From: an uncultured Clostridium sp.
Lineage (GTDB): Bacteria; Bacillota; Clostridia; TANB77; CAG-508
DNA length: 6,813 nt
Direction: 5' to 3'
Assembly (NCBI GenBank): GCA_900556345.1
Contig: USOM01000048.1
Span: forward strand, 1-6,813
Below, one piece after another: positions 1 to 5,560 of the stretch (positions are counted from its first letter, which is position 1; the number at the start of each line of letters is the position of its first letter). The notes under the pieces are model-generated. The model had not been told where the DNA came from. It made no database searches and saw nothing but the letters and a program-made list of their open reading frames with translations. The position numbers were made by a program, and so were the translations under genes.

Positions 1-31
1 TCGTGGGCTCGGAGATGTATATAAAAGACAG
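1..31 (+). other. Residual Nextera/Tn5 sequencing adapter (artefact)
   Basis: Bases 1-12 (TCGTGGGCTCGG) equal the 3' part of the Nextera read-2 adapter, and bases 13-31 are the 19-bp Tn5 mosaic end with two G-to-A differences, at positions 19 and 25. In all, 29 of 31 positions match. The GC-rich dozen at the edge contrasts with the very AT-rich DNA that follows. I read this as untrimmed library adapter at a contig end, not as biology. Genomic sequence should be taken to begin at about base 32. Confidence 0.93.
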
Positions 32-88
32 ATATTATATCATTTTTTTTATTTTGTTCAACTTTTTTTATAGTTTTAAGAAAAATTG
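32..88. other. AT-rich non-coding stretch upstream of tRNA promoter
   Basis: This is a T-rich stretch between the adapter and the tRNA promoter. I see no ribosome binding site, hairpin or convincing reading frame in it. It may be the tail of whatever lies beyond the contig edge. Confidence 0.5.
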
Positions 89-117
89 TAGACTTTTTTT
101 TATTTATATGCTAGAAT
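89..117 (+). promoter_or_regulatory. Promoter of tRNA-Leu
   Basis: The -35-like box TAGACT (89-94) lies 17 nt upstream of the -10 box TAGAAT (112-117). The -10 is preceded by TG one base away (109-110), which makes an extended -10. Transcription would start near 124, leaving a short leader of about 8 nt before the tRNA at 132. The -35 matches the consensus at only four of six positions, but spacing and context are right for a stable-RNA promoter. Confidence 0.65.
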
Positions 118-131
118 ATACAAGTATTAAT

Positions 132-214
132 GCTGATGTGGCGGAACTGGCAGACGCACTGGACTCAAAATCCAGCGGGAAACCATGTGGGTTCGAGTCC
201 CACCATCAGCACCA
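132..214 (+). tRNA. tRNA-Leu (anticodon CAA)
   Basis: This is a complete class II tRNA. The 7-bp acceptor stem is GCTGATG (132-138) with CATCAGC (204-210), followed by discriminator A211 and an encoded CCA (212-214). The D arm spans 141-157 (GCG/CGC stem). The anticodon stem is CTGGA/TCCAG (159-163/171-175) around the loop CTCAAAA, with anticodon CAA at 166-168 reading UUG. The long variable arm (176-186) is the class II mark of Leu. The T arm is GTGGG/CCCAC (187-191/199-203) with loop TTCGAGT. It is the only gene on the plus strand and converges with dapB. It sits close to the contig end, which is common for tRNA loci but here coincides with a library-adapter junction. Confidence 0.97.
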
Positions 215-222
215 AAAAATAT

Positions 223-254
223 ACCGTACAATTTTAATTGTACAGTAATTTTTT
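223..254. terminator. Bidirectional intrinsic terminator, tRNA-Leu / dapB
   Basis: The inverted repeat GTACAATT (226-233) / AATTGTAC (236-243) has a 2-nt centre that would open to a larger loop. It is followed on the plus strand by six T (249-254), giving a terminator for the tRNA. On the minus strand, which arrives from the dapB stop at 258, the hairpin is followed by the complement of A214-219, a U6 tract. One stem can therefore end both convergent transcripts. The stem is AT-rich, so its strength is uncertain. Confidence 0.75.
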
Positions 255-257
255 ATA

Positions 258-1013
258 TTAATTCTCACTAACTAAATCATCCATATTATAAAATCCATTT
301 TTCTTTCCAACAATAAACTCGGCCGACTTAATAGCACCTTCCGCAAAAACATTTCTAGAATAGGATGTATGAGTTATTTCAAAAGTTTCAGAATCTCCAA
401 AAAACTTAACAGTATGTTCTCCAACAATATTTCCTCCACGAATTGAAGTCATACCTATCTCATTTTTAGCTCTTTTTTCATGTTTACTATGTCTATCATA
501 TTCACAAACATATCCGCCACCTAAAGCCTCATTTATAGTATCTGCAAGCATTTGTGCTGTTCCACTTGGACTATCAATCTTTCTATTATGATGTGTTTCT
601 ATTATTTCAATATCTGTATCTTTTAACTTTGGAGCAATCTCCTTAAGTATGTGTTGAAACATATTTATACTAAATGACATATTTGCAGACTTAAATACTG
701 GTATATAATTTGAATACTCTACAATTTTCTTTTCTTCCTCACCTGTAAAACCTGTTGTTGCAATTACTACTGGCACATTATTCTTTTTGGCATATTCTAA
801 AACTCCAAATGTTGCAACTGGAATTGAAAAATCAATTATTACATCTGGTTTTTCTGATATTTTGTCTAAATCAGTATATACTGGGTATGTAAAATAACCT
901 GTGTCTACCTTGTCGGCTCCGCATTTTAATATCATATTTGGATTTTTATCTACTAAATCACATACAATTTGTCCCATTTTGCCATTGCATCCATTTACCA
1001 TTACATCTATCAT
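258..1013 (-). CDS. dapB: 4-hydroxy-tetrahydrodipicolinate reductase DapB
   Basis: DapB catalyses the NAD(P)H-dependent reduction of the DapA product to tetrahydrodipicolinate in the cytoplasmic diaminopimelate/lysine pathway. The 251-residue protein is of normal family length. It shows the N-terminal nucleotide-binding loop NGCNGKMG (residues 7-14), ATTGFTGE (85-92), SANMSFSINMF (109-119), and the signature E-T-H-H-N-R-K-I-D-S-P-S-G-T-A (139-153). That signature holds the catalytic His pair (141-142), Lys145 and the substrate-binding SGT. The C-terminal substrate-domain motif SIRGGNIVGEH (190-200) is also present. The ATG overlaps the stop of the upstream HD gene as ATGA, with an AAGGA immediately before the start inside that gene, so translational coupling is likely. 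The transcript should end at the bidirectional hairpin beside tRNA-Leu. All key residues are present. Confidence 0.97.
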   Translation of the reverse strand: MIDVMVNGCNGKMGQIVCDLVDKNPNMILKCGADKVDTGYFTYPVYTDLDKISEKPDVIIDFSIPVATFGVLEYAKKNNVPVVIATTGFTGEEEKKIVEYSNYIPVFKSANMSFSINMFQHILKEIAPKLKDTDIEIIETHHNRKIDSPSGTAQMLADTINEALGGGYVCEYDRHSKHEKRAKNEIGMTSIRGGNIVGEHTVKFFGDSETFEITHTSYSRNVFAEGAIKSAEFIVGKKNGFYNMDDLVSEN

Positions 1014-1519
1014 TTCCTTATCTTCTCCCTTTCTCTTATTAAGATTTCATTATGATTTTTTATTTTTATAAAAGCTTCTGCTACTGCAAAATATTTATCT
1101 ACTAAAGTTATTATGAAGGTTTCTTTGTATTTGGGTACTGCAAGTGTTACTGGCCACATGTGTTTTATTATCATATCTTTTTCTTTATCATTTAATTTTA
1201 AAAATGTTGAAGCTTGCTCATAAGCTGTTCTTCCATGTGTAAAAGCATGAAGCCCTTTTCTTCCGTTTTCACGTTTTCTCCAATCATATAAAAATAAATC
1301 GTGTAGCATTCCCGCTCTTGCTGCTGATATGTAATCCAAGTGATGTTTTTTGCAAATTAAATATGTATTATATGAAACAAATAAACAATGTTCAAAACAG
1401 TTTATTTTATGATGTTGTCTATATTGCTTCATTTCTTGAACTTTTTCTTGGTTTATTAAATCAGCTATTATCATTAAATATTCTTTGTCTTTAAGTATCT
1501 TTTCAATATTTCTTACCAA
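1010..1519 (-). CDS. HD-domain metal-dependent phosphohydrolase, substrate unknown
   Basis: This is a 169-residue soluble protein with a single HD domain. The metal-ligand pattern is visible: His44 (in FEHCLFVSY), His73-Asp74 (in MLHDLFLYDW), further histidines at 91, 95 (HAFTHGRTAYEQA) and 120 (IIKHMWP), and Asp141 (LVDKYFA). HD proteins of this kind are generally phosphohydrolases acting on nucleotides or related phosphates, but the sequence does not name the substrate. The extra histidines and the Trp/Pro after His120 resemble small clostridial HD hydrolases. It has no membrane segment or signal peptide. The start is TTG: AGGAG lies 9 nt upstream and no in-frame ATG fits better. Its stop overlaps the dapB start by 4 bases, so the two proteins are co-produced. 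A promoter lies just upstream. Confidence 0.85.
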   Translation of the reverse strand: MVRNIEKILKDKEYLMIIADLINQEKVQEMKQYRQHHKINCFEHCLFVSYNTYLICKKHHLDYISAARAGMLHDLFLYDWRKRENGRKGLHAFTHGRTAYEQASTFLKLNDKEKDMIIKHMWPVTLAVPKYKETFIITLVDKYFAVAEAFIKIKNHNEILIREREKIRK

Positions 1520-1555
1520 TTTAAAAATCTCCTTGTAGTTATAAATTCAATTTTC

Positions 1556-1584
1556 ATTATAGCATTTTTCTCTTTATAATACAA
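1556..1584 (-). promoter_or_regulatory. Promoter of HD hydrolase-dapB operon
   Basis: On the minus strand, TTGTAT (1584-1579) is followed after exactly 17 nt by a perfect TATAAT (1561-1556). Transcription would start near 1549, giving a leader of about 30 nt that holds AGGAG (about 1534-1529) before the TTG start at 1519. The -35 box matches only its TTG core. This promoter separates HD-dapB from dapA, although read-through from dapA remains possible. Confidence 0.7.
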
Positions 1585-1600
1585 TTGAAATTTTTCTCAA

Positions 1601-1652
1601 TTTCTGATTGGGGACGGTTCTTTTCGTGAAAAGAACCGTCCCCAATCAGAAA
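1601..1652. repeat. 52-bp perfect palindrome, REP/MITE-like
   Basis: A 24-bp arm at 1601-1624 (core TTGGGGACGGTTCTTTT) is perfectly complementary to 1629-1652 around the 4-nt centre CGTG. It begins 2 nt after the dapA stop on the minus strand and ends 16 nt before the HD promoter. Neither strand has a proper U-tract after the stem, so it is not a textbook intrinsic terminator. The GGGGACGG core is GC-rich against the surrounding AT-rich DNA. From memory, similar GGGGACGGTTCT palindromes are scattered between genes in many Firmicutes, which suggests a REP-like or IS200/Y1-transposase-mobilised element. No transposase is present here. In RNA it would fold into a very stable hairpin that could protect the dapA 3' end. 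Confidence 0.85.
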
Positions 1653-1654
1653 AA

Positions 1655-2527
1655 TTAACCCTCCATACATTTCATTAATATTTCTCTTTTTTCTTTACTC
1701 ATTGGTACTAATGGTAATCTTGGTTCTCCAAAATCGTACCCACATATATTTAATGCTTCTTTAACTGGAATTGGGTTTACCTCTGAAAATAGTGCATTTA
1801 TTAATGGTATTGCATCTATTTGCATTTGAGCTGCTTTTTTTACATTTCCATCAAAATAATTGTAACACATTTCGTGAGTATATTTTGGTTTTATATTTGA
1901 TAATACCGAAATTACTCCAATTCCACCTAAGGATAATATTGGTATAATTTGATCATCATTTCCTGAATATACTTTTAAATTATCTCTGCATAAATTTATT
2001 GTTTGAGCTATTTGTGATAAATCTCCACTTGCTTCTTTTATTGCTACAATATTTTCTATTTTTGATAGTTTTAATGCTATTTCTGGTTTTATATTTACAC
2101 CTGTTCTACTTGGGACATTGTATAAAATAATTGGTAATGTTGTATTTTTTGCAATTTCACTATAATGTCTAACCAAACCTTCTCCTGTTGTCTTATTGTA
2201 ATATGGTGTTACTACTAAGACTCCATCTACTCCTATTTTTTCAACTTTTTTGTTCATTTCTATAACTGCTTTTGTGTTATTTGAACCTGTTCCTGCAATA
2301 ATTGGTACTCTTCCATTTGATATTTTTACCGCACATTCTATTGTTTGTAATCTTTCTTCTTCTGTCATTGTTGCTGATTCTCCTGTTGTACCACATACTA
2401 TTATTCCATCTACTCCTTGTTTTATTTGTTCCTCAACAAGTTTTGAAAATTCTGGTAAATTTACACCATTTTCATTAAATGGTGTTGCTATTGCTGTTCC
2501 GCAGCCTTTAAATATAATTTTTTTCAT
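1655..2527 (-). CDS. dapA: 4-hydroxy-tetrahydrodipicolinate synthase DapA
   Basis: DapA condenses pyruvate with aspartate semialdehyde, the first committed step toward diaminopimelate and lysine. The 290-residue TIM-barrel protein is of normal length. The active site is complete and sits at the E. coli numbering plus three: Thr47-Thr48 in GTTGE, Tyr110 in TPYYN, Tyr136 in LYNVPSRTG, Arg141 in the same motif, and the Schiff-base Lys164 in IKEASGD. The glycine-rich GGIGVISVLSN (201-211) closes the barrel. The start is ATG at 2527, with AGGAG 12 nt upstream, a rather long spacing filled by an unusual GC run. It is preceded by a 160-bp intergenic region with the mltG terminator and its own weak promoter candidate. 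It is followed by a long palindrome and then the HD-dapB operon, so the two dap genes are adjacent but probably not a strict single operon. Confidence 0.97.
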   Translation of the reverse strand: MKKIIFKGCGTAIATPFNENGVNLPEFSKLVEEQIKQGVDGIIVCGTTGESATMTEEERLQTIECAVKISNGRVPIIAGTGSNNTKAVIEMNKKVEKIGVDGVLVVTPYYNKTTGEGLVRHYSEIAKNTTLPIILYNVPSRTGVNIKPEIALKLSKIENIVAIKEASGDLSQIAQTINLCRDNLKVYSGNDDQIIPILSLGGIGVISVLSNIKPKYTHEMCYNYFDGNVKKAAQMQIDAIPLINALFSEVNPIPVKEALNICGYDFGEPRLPLVPMSKEKREILMKCMEG

Positions 2528-2528
2528 A

Positions 2529-2545
2529 GCGCACGCACGCTCCTT
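2529..2545 (-). promoter_or_regulatory. dapA ribosome binding site with GC-rich spacer
   Basis: The minus strand reads AAGGAG, then CGTGCGTGCGCT, then ATG. The 12-nt gap is longer than the usual 6-9 and is an alternating purine-pyrimidine GC run, very unlike the surrounding AT-rich leader. The two GTG triplets inside the run are out of frame with dapA, so ATG at 2527 remains the best start. Confidence 0.6.
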
Positions 2546-2564
2546 TTTATGTTATTTAGTATTA

Positions 2565-2605
2565 ATTATATTTATAAAACATACTAAAAATGAATATTTA
2601 TATTC
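2565..2605 (-). promoter_or_regulatory. Possible dapA promoter and operator-like inverted repeat
   Basis: The minus strand has a perfect TATAAT (2570-2565). Eighteen nt upstream lies TTCATT (2594-2589), a poor -35 matching three of six positions. The -35 overlaps a perfect 6-2-6 inverted repeat, GAATAT-N2-ATATTC (2592-2605), which could be a regulator site or just AT-rich chance. No lysine riboswitch or T-box structure is visible in the 160 bp upstream of dapA. Confidence 0.35.
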
Positions 2606-2621
2606 TTATCAAAAGATATCA

Positions 2622-2670
2622 CAAAAATAAATAATATGCAAGACTATTATTTAGTACTTGCATATTATTT
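2622..2670 (-). terminator. Intrinsic terminator of the lexA-mltG operon
   Basis: A perfect 14-bp stem pairs 2629-2642 with 2657-2670 (AAATAATATGCAAG / CTTGCATATTATTT). A further ACT/AGT pairing lies inside the loop across one bulged base. On the minus strand the stem is followed by ATTTATTTTTG, a U-rich tract. It lies about 20 nt past the mltG stop and before the dapA promoter region, so it separates the two units. The reverse direction is less T-rich. Confidence 0.75.
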
Positions 2671-2688
2671 GTTCTTTTATATAATATA

Positions 2689-3819
2689 TTAATTACTTGT
2701 GTTACTCGAATTGTCAGTTGCAGTTGTGTTGTATTCATACCATAAACCTTTTTTCTTTAATGTTGCTATTGTTTCTTGATGCTCTTCATAGGTATCTGAA
2801 AAATATATATCTCCATTTTTATCTGCAACAAAATATAGTGATTTTTCTCCAGTTGGGTTTAGTGCAGCCTTTATAGATTCTTCTGATACACTAGCGATTG
2901 GACCAACAGGTAATTTTCCTTCCATATTTGGACCTCTTGTGTTATAGGCATTATATGTATTTATCTCTTTTGCATATAAATCTCTTTCGCCCATATCAAC
3001 TCTTATGGCATAATATGTTGTTACATCACTTCCTAATGACATATTTGCTGCTAATCTATTATAGATTACCTTTGCAATTTTTGATCTATTATCACTATTA
3101 TTTCCTTCTAACTCAACTATTGATGCAATTGTTAAAATGTCGTGTGCTGAATATGAACCTCCTGTTGAATTTGGAATTCCCTTATATTTTGTTAATACTT
3201 TATCCATTTTATCTAGCATTTTTTCGAAAATAGTTTCTACTGAAACCTCCTTATTTTCAAAACTGTATGTATCTGGATATAAATACCCTTCTAATGGATA
3301 ATAAATAGCTGAATTTTTTATTCTGTCTGTTAAGAACCAGTATTTATCTATAAGTGATGTTATATATTCATCATTTTCAAGTGTTTGGTATACATCATTT
3401 ATTGTATTATCAGTCTTTTCAGCTATTGTAGATGCTATATAACGCATATTTTTTCCTTCTAAGAATGTTATTGTTACTGTTTCATCCATAACTTTACCAG
3501 AAGATAATATATTTACTACCTCTGGTAATGTTTCATTACCTGTAAATAAGTATTTACCTGCTTGTAAACTTTTTACTTCATGTAATGCAATATATATTTT
3601 TGATGCAAATGGACTTTTTATTACTCCGTTTTGTTTTAATAAATTTAATATTTCCTTTGTGCTTGTCCCTGTTTTTATCTCTACTACTGCTTGAAGGTCT
3701 TGATTTGTATCTTTATTTGGCTGTTTCAACGATACTTGATACCAAATTATTGATGATATTATTACTATTAATATTACTAATAATATTGCGCCTAATATTA
3801 TAAATCCTTTTTTTCTCAT
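2689..3819 (-). CDS. mltG: Endolytic murein transglycosylase MltG (YceG family)
   Basis: MltG is an inner-membrane lytic transglycosylase that cleaves nascent glycan strands outside the membrane and so sets chain length. The 376-residue protein has a short basic start (MRKKG), one transmembrane helix (residues 5-26) and an extracytoplasmic body. A LysM-like/accessory region spans about 45-120. The catalytic YceG domain follows, with LEGYLYPDTY (176-185), the catalytic Glu in IASIVELEG (Glu236, with Glu238 close by), VIYNRL (251-256), LGSDVTTYYA (262-271) and the YNT...LPVGPIAS region (292-310). The tail after 360 is Asn/Ser/Thr-rich and looks unstructured. AGAGGAA sits 6-7 nt before the ATG, overlapping the end of the gene upstream, 15 bp away. 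It is the last gene before a terminator and probably shares the lexA promoter. Confidence 0.95.
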   Translation of the reverse strand: MRKKGFIILGAILLVILIVIISSIIWYQVSLKQPNKDTNQDLQAVVEIKTGTSTKEILNLLKQNGVIKSPFASKIYIALHEVKSLQAGKYLFTGNETLPEVVNILSSGKVMDETVTITFLEGKNMRYIASTIAEKTDNTINDVYQTLENDEYITSLIDKYWFLTDRIKNSAIYYPLEGYLYPDTYSFENKEVSVETIFEKMLDKMDKVLTKYKGIPNSTGGSYSAHDILTIASIVELEGNNSDNRSKIAKVIYNRLAANMSLGSDVTTYYAIRVDMGERDLYAKEINTYNAYNTRGPNMEGKLPVGPIASVSEESIKAALNPTGEKSLYFVADKNGDIYFSDTYEEHQETIATLKKKGLWYEYNTTATDNSSNTSN

Positions 3820-3834
3820 AGTATTTCCTCTTTC

Positions 3835-4782
3835 TTAAAATTCTACTTTTATTCCACATTCGCTTAATATTGGAGTAATTTCAATTTTAAATCTATCGTA
3901 TTTTTGTTCTTCTGCTCCATTATATGTAATCTTCACATACATCTTATCATTTTTTATTGCTTCTTGCAATATTAAATTTATAATATTTTGTCTTTTTTCA
4001 AATGTTGATATATCTTTTTTTGAAATATCGTATTCTAATTTATTATTTGTTTGGCTATTACTATTATCTACTAAATTAAAATCCTCACGCTCTGTTACAA
4101 AATTGTTTAATTTGTTTGTTTGAACATAACCAATATTTCCATTTTGTGTTCTTACTTTAGTCATTTTTCCTTCTTGCTCTATACAAACCATCCAATTGCC
4201 TTTTTCAACATTTTCTATATTTTTTGAAAATAAATTATTTTGTTCTTTTATTTTTATGGTCTTTTTTGTATAAGCTTTAATCATTTTTTTATTTAAACTG
4301 TCAATTGTAGCTATATTGGTTGTGGGTATATACTTAAACTCGTAATCATAAACATTTTCTAATTCTGATATTGCTATATAATCTTTGTCATTTTTTTCTA
4401 TAACAATATCCTTTTCTTTCTGGCTAGCTCCATTTATATTAATTTGATCTTCCCCAGTTTTTAATGTGGCAAGCTTTTTAGGACTTGTTGTTATTATTGT
4501 TCCTGTTTCGTCCTCTTTATATATTGTATTATCTATAAATTTTTGTATATCCTCAAAACTCATATATATTTTGTCATTTTCTTTTATTAAATTGTTTTGT
4601 AACTCTTTGGTTACATTGTTATTATTTATAATAATTTGTGTATTTTCTGTATTTTGGACTTTATTTGAATTTTTTATTGCTATAATAACTATTAAAATAA
4701 ATATAACAACAAAAGCTATCTTTTTATAGCCTTTGTTGTTTTGCTTTTTATTTTTTATATGTTTAGAGCTCTTTTTTGACAT
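3835..4782 (-). CDS. Membrane-anchored stalk/SH3-like protein with degenerate GH18-like tail
   Basis: This 315-residue protein has a lysine-rich cytoplasmic start (residues 1-21) and one transmembrane helix (22-37), so the rest faces outward. Residues about 48-162 resemble the copper amine oxidase N-terminal-like 'stalk' domain of clostridial envelope proteins (paired short strands, YIAISELENVYDYEFKY). Residues 166-229 look like a bacterial SH3 domain (GNWMVCIEQEGKMTKVRTQ, then IGYVQTNKL). In related clostridial proteins this pair is followed by a full GH18 glycosidase. Here only about 60 residues remain, with RQNIINLILQEAIK and YDRFKIEITPILSECGIKV resembling helices that flank the GH18 active strand. 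The catalytic DxxDxDxE is missing, so a non-enzymatic wall-binding role is inferred. AGGAG lies 6 nt before the ATG. The gene is 26 bp after lexA and 15 bp before mltG. Confidence 0.75.
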   Translation of the reverse strand: MSKKSSKHIKNKKQNNKGYKKIAFVVIFILIVIIAIKNSNKVQNTENTQIIINNNNVTKELQNNLIKENDKIYMSFEDIQKFIDNTIYKEDETGTIITTSPKKLATLKTGEDQININGASQKEKDIVIEKNDKDYIAISELENVYDYEFKYIPTTNIATIDSLNKKMIKAYTKKTIKIKEQNNLFSKNIENVEKGNWMVCIEQEGKMTKVRTQNGNIGYVQTNKLNNFVTEREDFNLVDNSNSQTNNKLEYDISKKDISTFEKRQNIINLILQEAIKNDKMYVKITYNGAEEQKYDRFKIEITPILSECGIKVEF

Positions 4783-4808
4783 TAATTTCTCCTCTTTTTT
4801 ATTTTTAA

Positions 4809-5459
4809 CTACATTTTTCTAAACACACCTATAACTTTTCCTAAAATTTTGCAATCTGGTACTATTATAGGGTCCATTGTTGGATTTTCTGGTTGTAAAC
4901 GAATATGGTCTTTTTCTTTGTAGAAGGTTTTTACTGTTGCTTCATCTTCTATTAATGCTACAACAATTTGTCCATTTATTGCATCTGATTGTTTTCTTAC
5001 TAATATTAAATCTCCATCTAATATTCCTGCTTCTATCATACTTTCTCCTCTAACTTTTAGCATAAAACAATCTGAACTTCCAACAAAGTCTATTGGTATT
5101 GGGAATGTATCTGTAACATTTTCTACCGCTAATATTGGCATTCCTGCTGTTATTTTTCCTACTAATGGTACATCTATTAATTCTTTTTCCGCATAGAAAT
5201 TCTTTGGAGTGTTATCTACTGGTTCTCCGTTTCCACCTTTTAATAATTTTAATGTTCTTCCTTTTTTATCTTCTTTTTTTATGTACCCTTTTTCTCTTAA
5301 TTTTGCTAGGTATCCATGAACTGTTGCTGTTGAGCTTAACCCTACAGCTTTTCCTATTTCTCTTACTGATGGTGGATATCCATCTTCACTTATTTTTTTT
5401 TCGATAAATTTTAATATGGCTTTTTCTCTCTTATTCAATTCTTGTGCTTTTCTTGGCAT
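4809..5459 (-). CDS. lexA: LexA repressor, SOS regulator
   Basis: LexA represses DNA-damage genes and cleaves itself when RecA filaments form. The 216-residue protein has an N-terminal winged helix-turn-helix (about 1-70) with the Bacillus-type signature GYPPSVREIGKAVGLSS (27-43) and recognition helix TATVHGYLAKL (44-54). It then has the Ala105-Gly106 cleavage bond in GKITAGMP, the catalytic Ser140 in RGESM and Lys177 in ATVKTF. All cleavage residues are intact. The start is placed at ATG 5459 because GGAGAG lies 8 nt upstream and the family begins at this point. An in-frame ATG at 5519 would lie inside the promoter. A strong promoter precedes it. The stalk/SH3 gene follows after 26 bp and mltG after that. 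Confidence 0.96.
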   Translation of the reverse strand: MPRKAQELNKREKAILKFIEKKISEDGYPPSVREIGKAVGLSSTATVHGYLAKLREKGYIKKEDKKGRTLKLLKGGNGEPVDNTPKNFYAEKELIDVPLVGKITAGMPILAVENVTDTFPIPIDFVGSSDCFMLKVRGESMIEAGILDGDLILVRKQSDAINGQIVVALIEDEATVKTFYKEKDHIRLQPENPTMDPIIVPDCKILGKVIGVFRKM

Positions 5460-5490
5460 ATATATCACTCTCCAAAATAAATTTAAAAAT

Positions 5491-5519
5491 ATAATATCAT
5501 ACAAAAGCAGTTTTGTCAA
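5491..5519 (-). promoter_or_regulatory. lexA promoter with inverted-repeat operator candidate
   Basis: On the minus strand, a perfect -35 TTGACA (5519-5514) is followed after 17 nt by TATTAT (5496-5491), with TG one base before the -10. This is the best promoter in the window. The inverted repeat ACAAAA-N4-TTTTGT (5501-5516) fills the spacer and overlaps the -35. A second palindrome, CAAAATTTTG (5521-5530), lies just upstream. Neither matches the Bacillus LexA box (CGAAC-N4-GTTCG) in sequence, but the N4 spacing and position suit an autoregulatory operator. Confidence 0.85.
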
Positions 5520-5560
5520 ACAAAATTTTGCGTTTTTTTGTATTTTTTTATTATTAAAAT

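Noticed and set aside
1..31. Natural Tn5-like transposon end
   Set aside because: The part outside the mosaic end equals a synthetic Nextera adapter, not transposon sequence, and no transposase or second end is present.
3..248. Plus-strand open frame running through the adapter and tRNA-Leu
   Set aside because: It starts inside adapter sequence, covers the tRNA and terminator, and has no ribosome binding site.
1601..1652. The palindrome as a simple intrinsic terminator of dapA
   Set aside because: The stem is far longer than usual, the stem starts only 2 nt after the stop codon, and no U-tract follows it on the minus strand.
2250..2630. Plus-strand open frame opposite dapA and its leader
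   Set aside because: It lies antisense to a fully convincing dapA and has no supporting start site or recognisable domain. Other antisense frames opposite mltG, lexA and the kinase are Leu/Phe-rich and equally unsupported.
2528..2688. Lysine riboswitch or T-box upstream of dapA
   Set aside because: The 160-bp region is too AT-rich and holds only the terminator and a promoter candidate. No conserved riboswitch or T-box core is visible.
5460..5519. Longer lexA start at 5519
   Set aside because: The extra 20 residues would be encoded by the promoter itself (-35 at 5519-5514). A good Shine-Dalgarno supports ATG 5459, and the family starts there.
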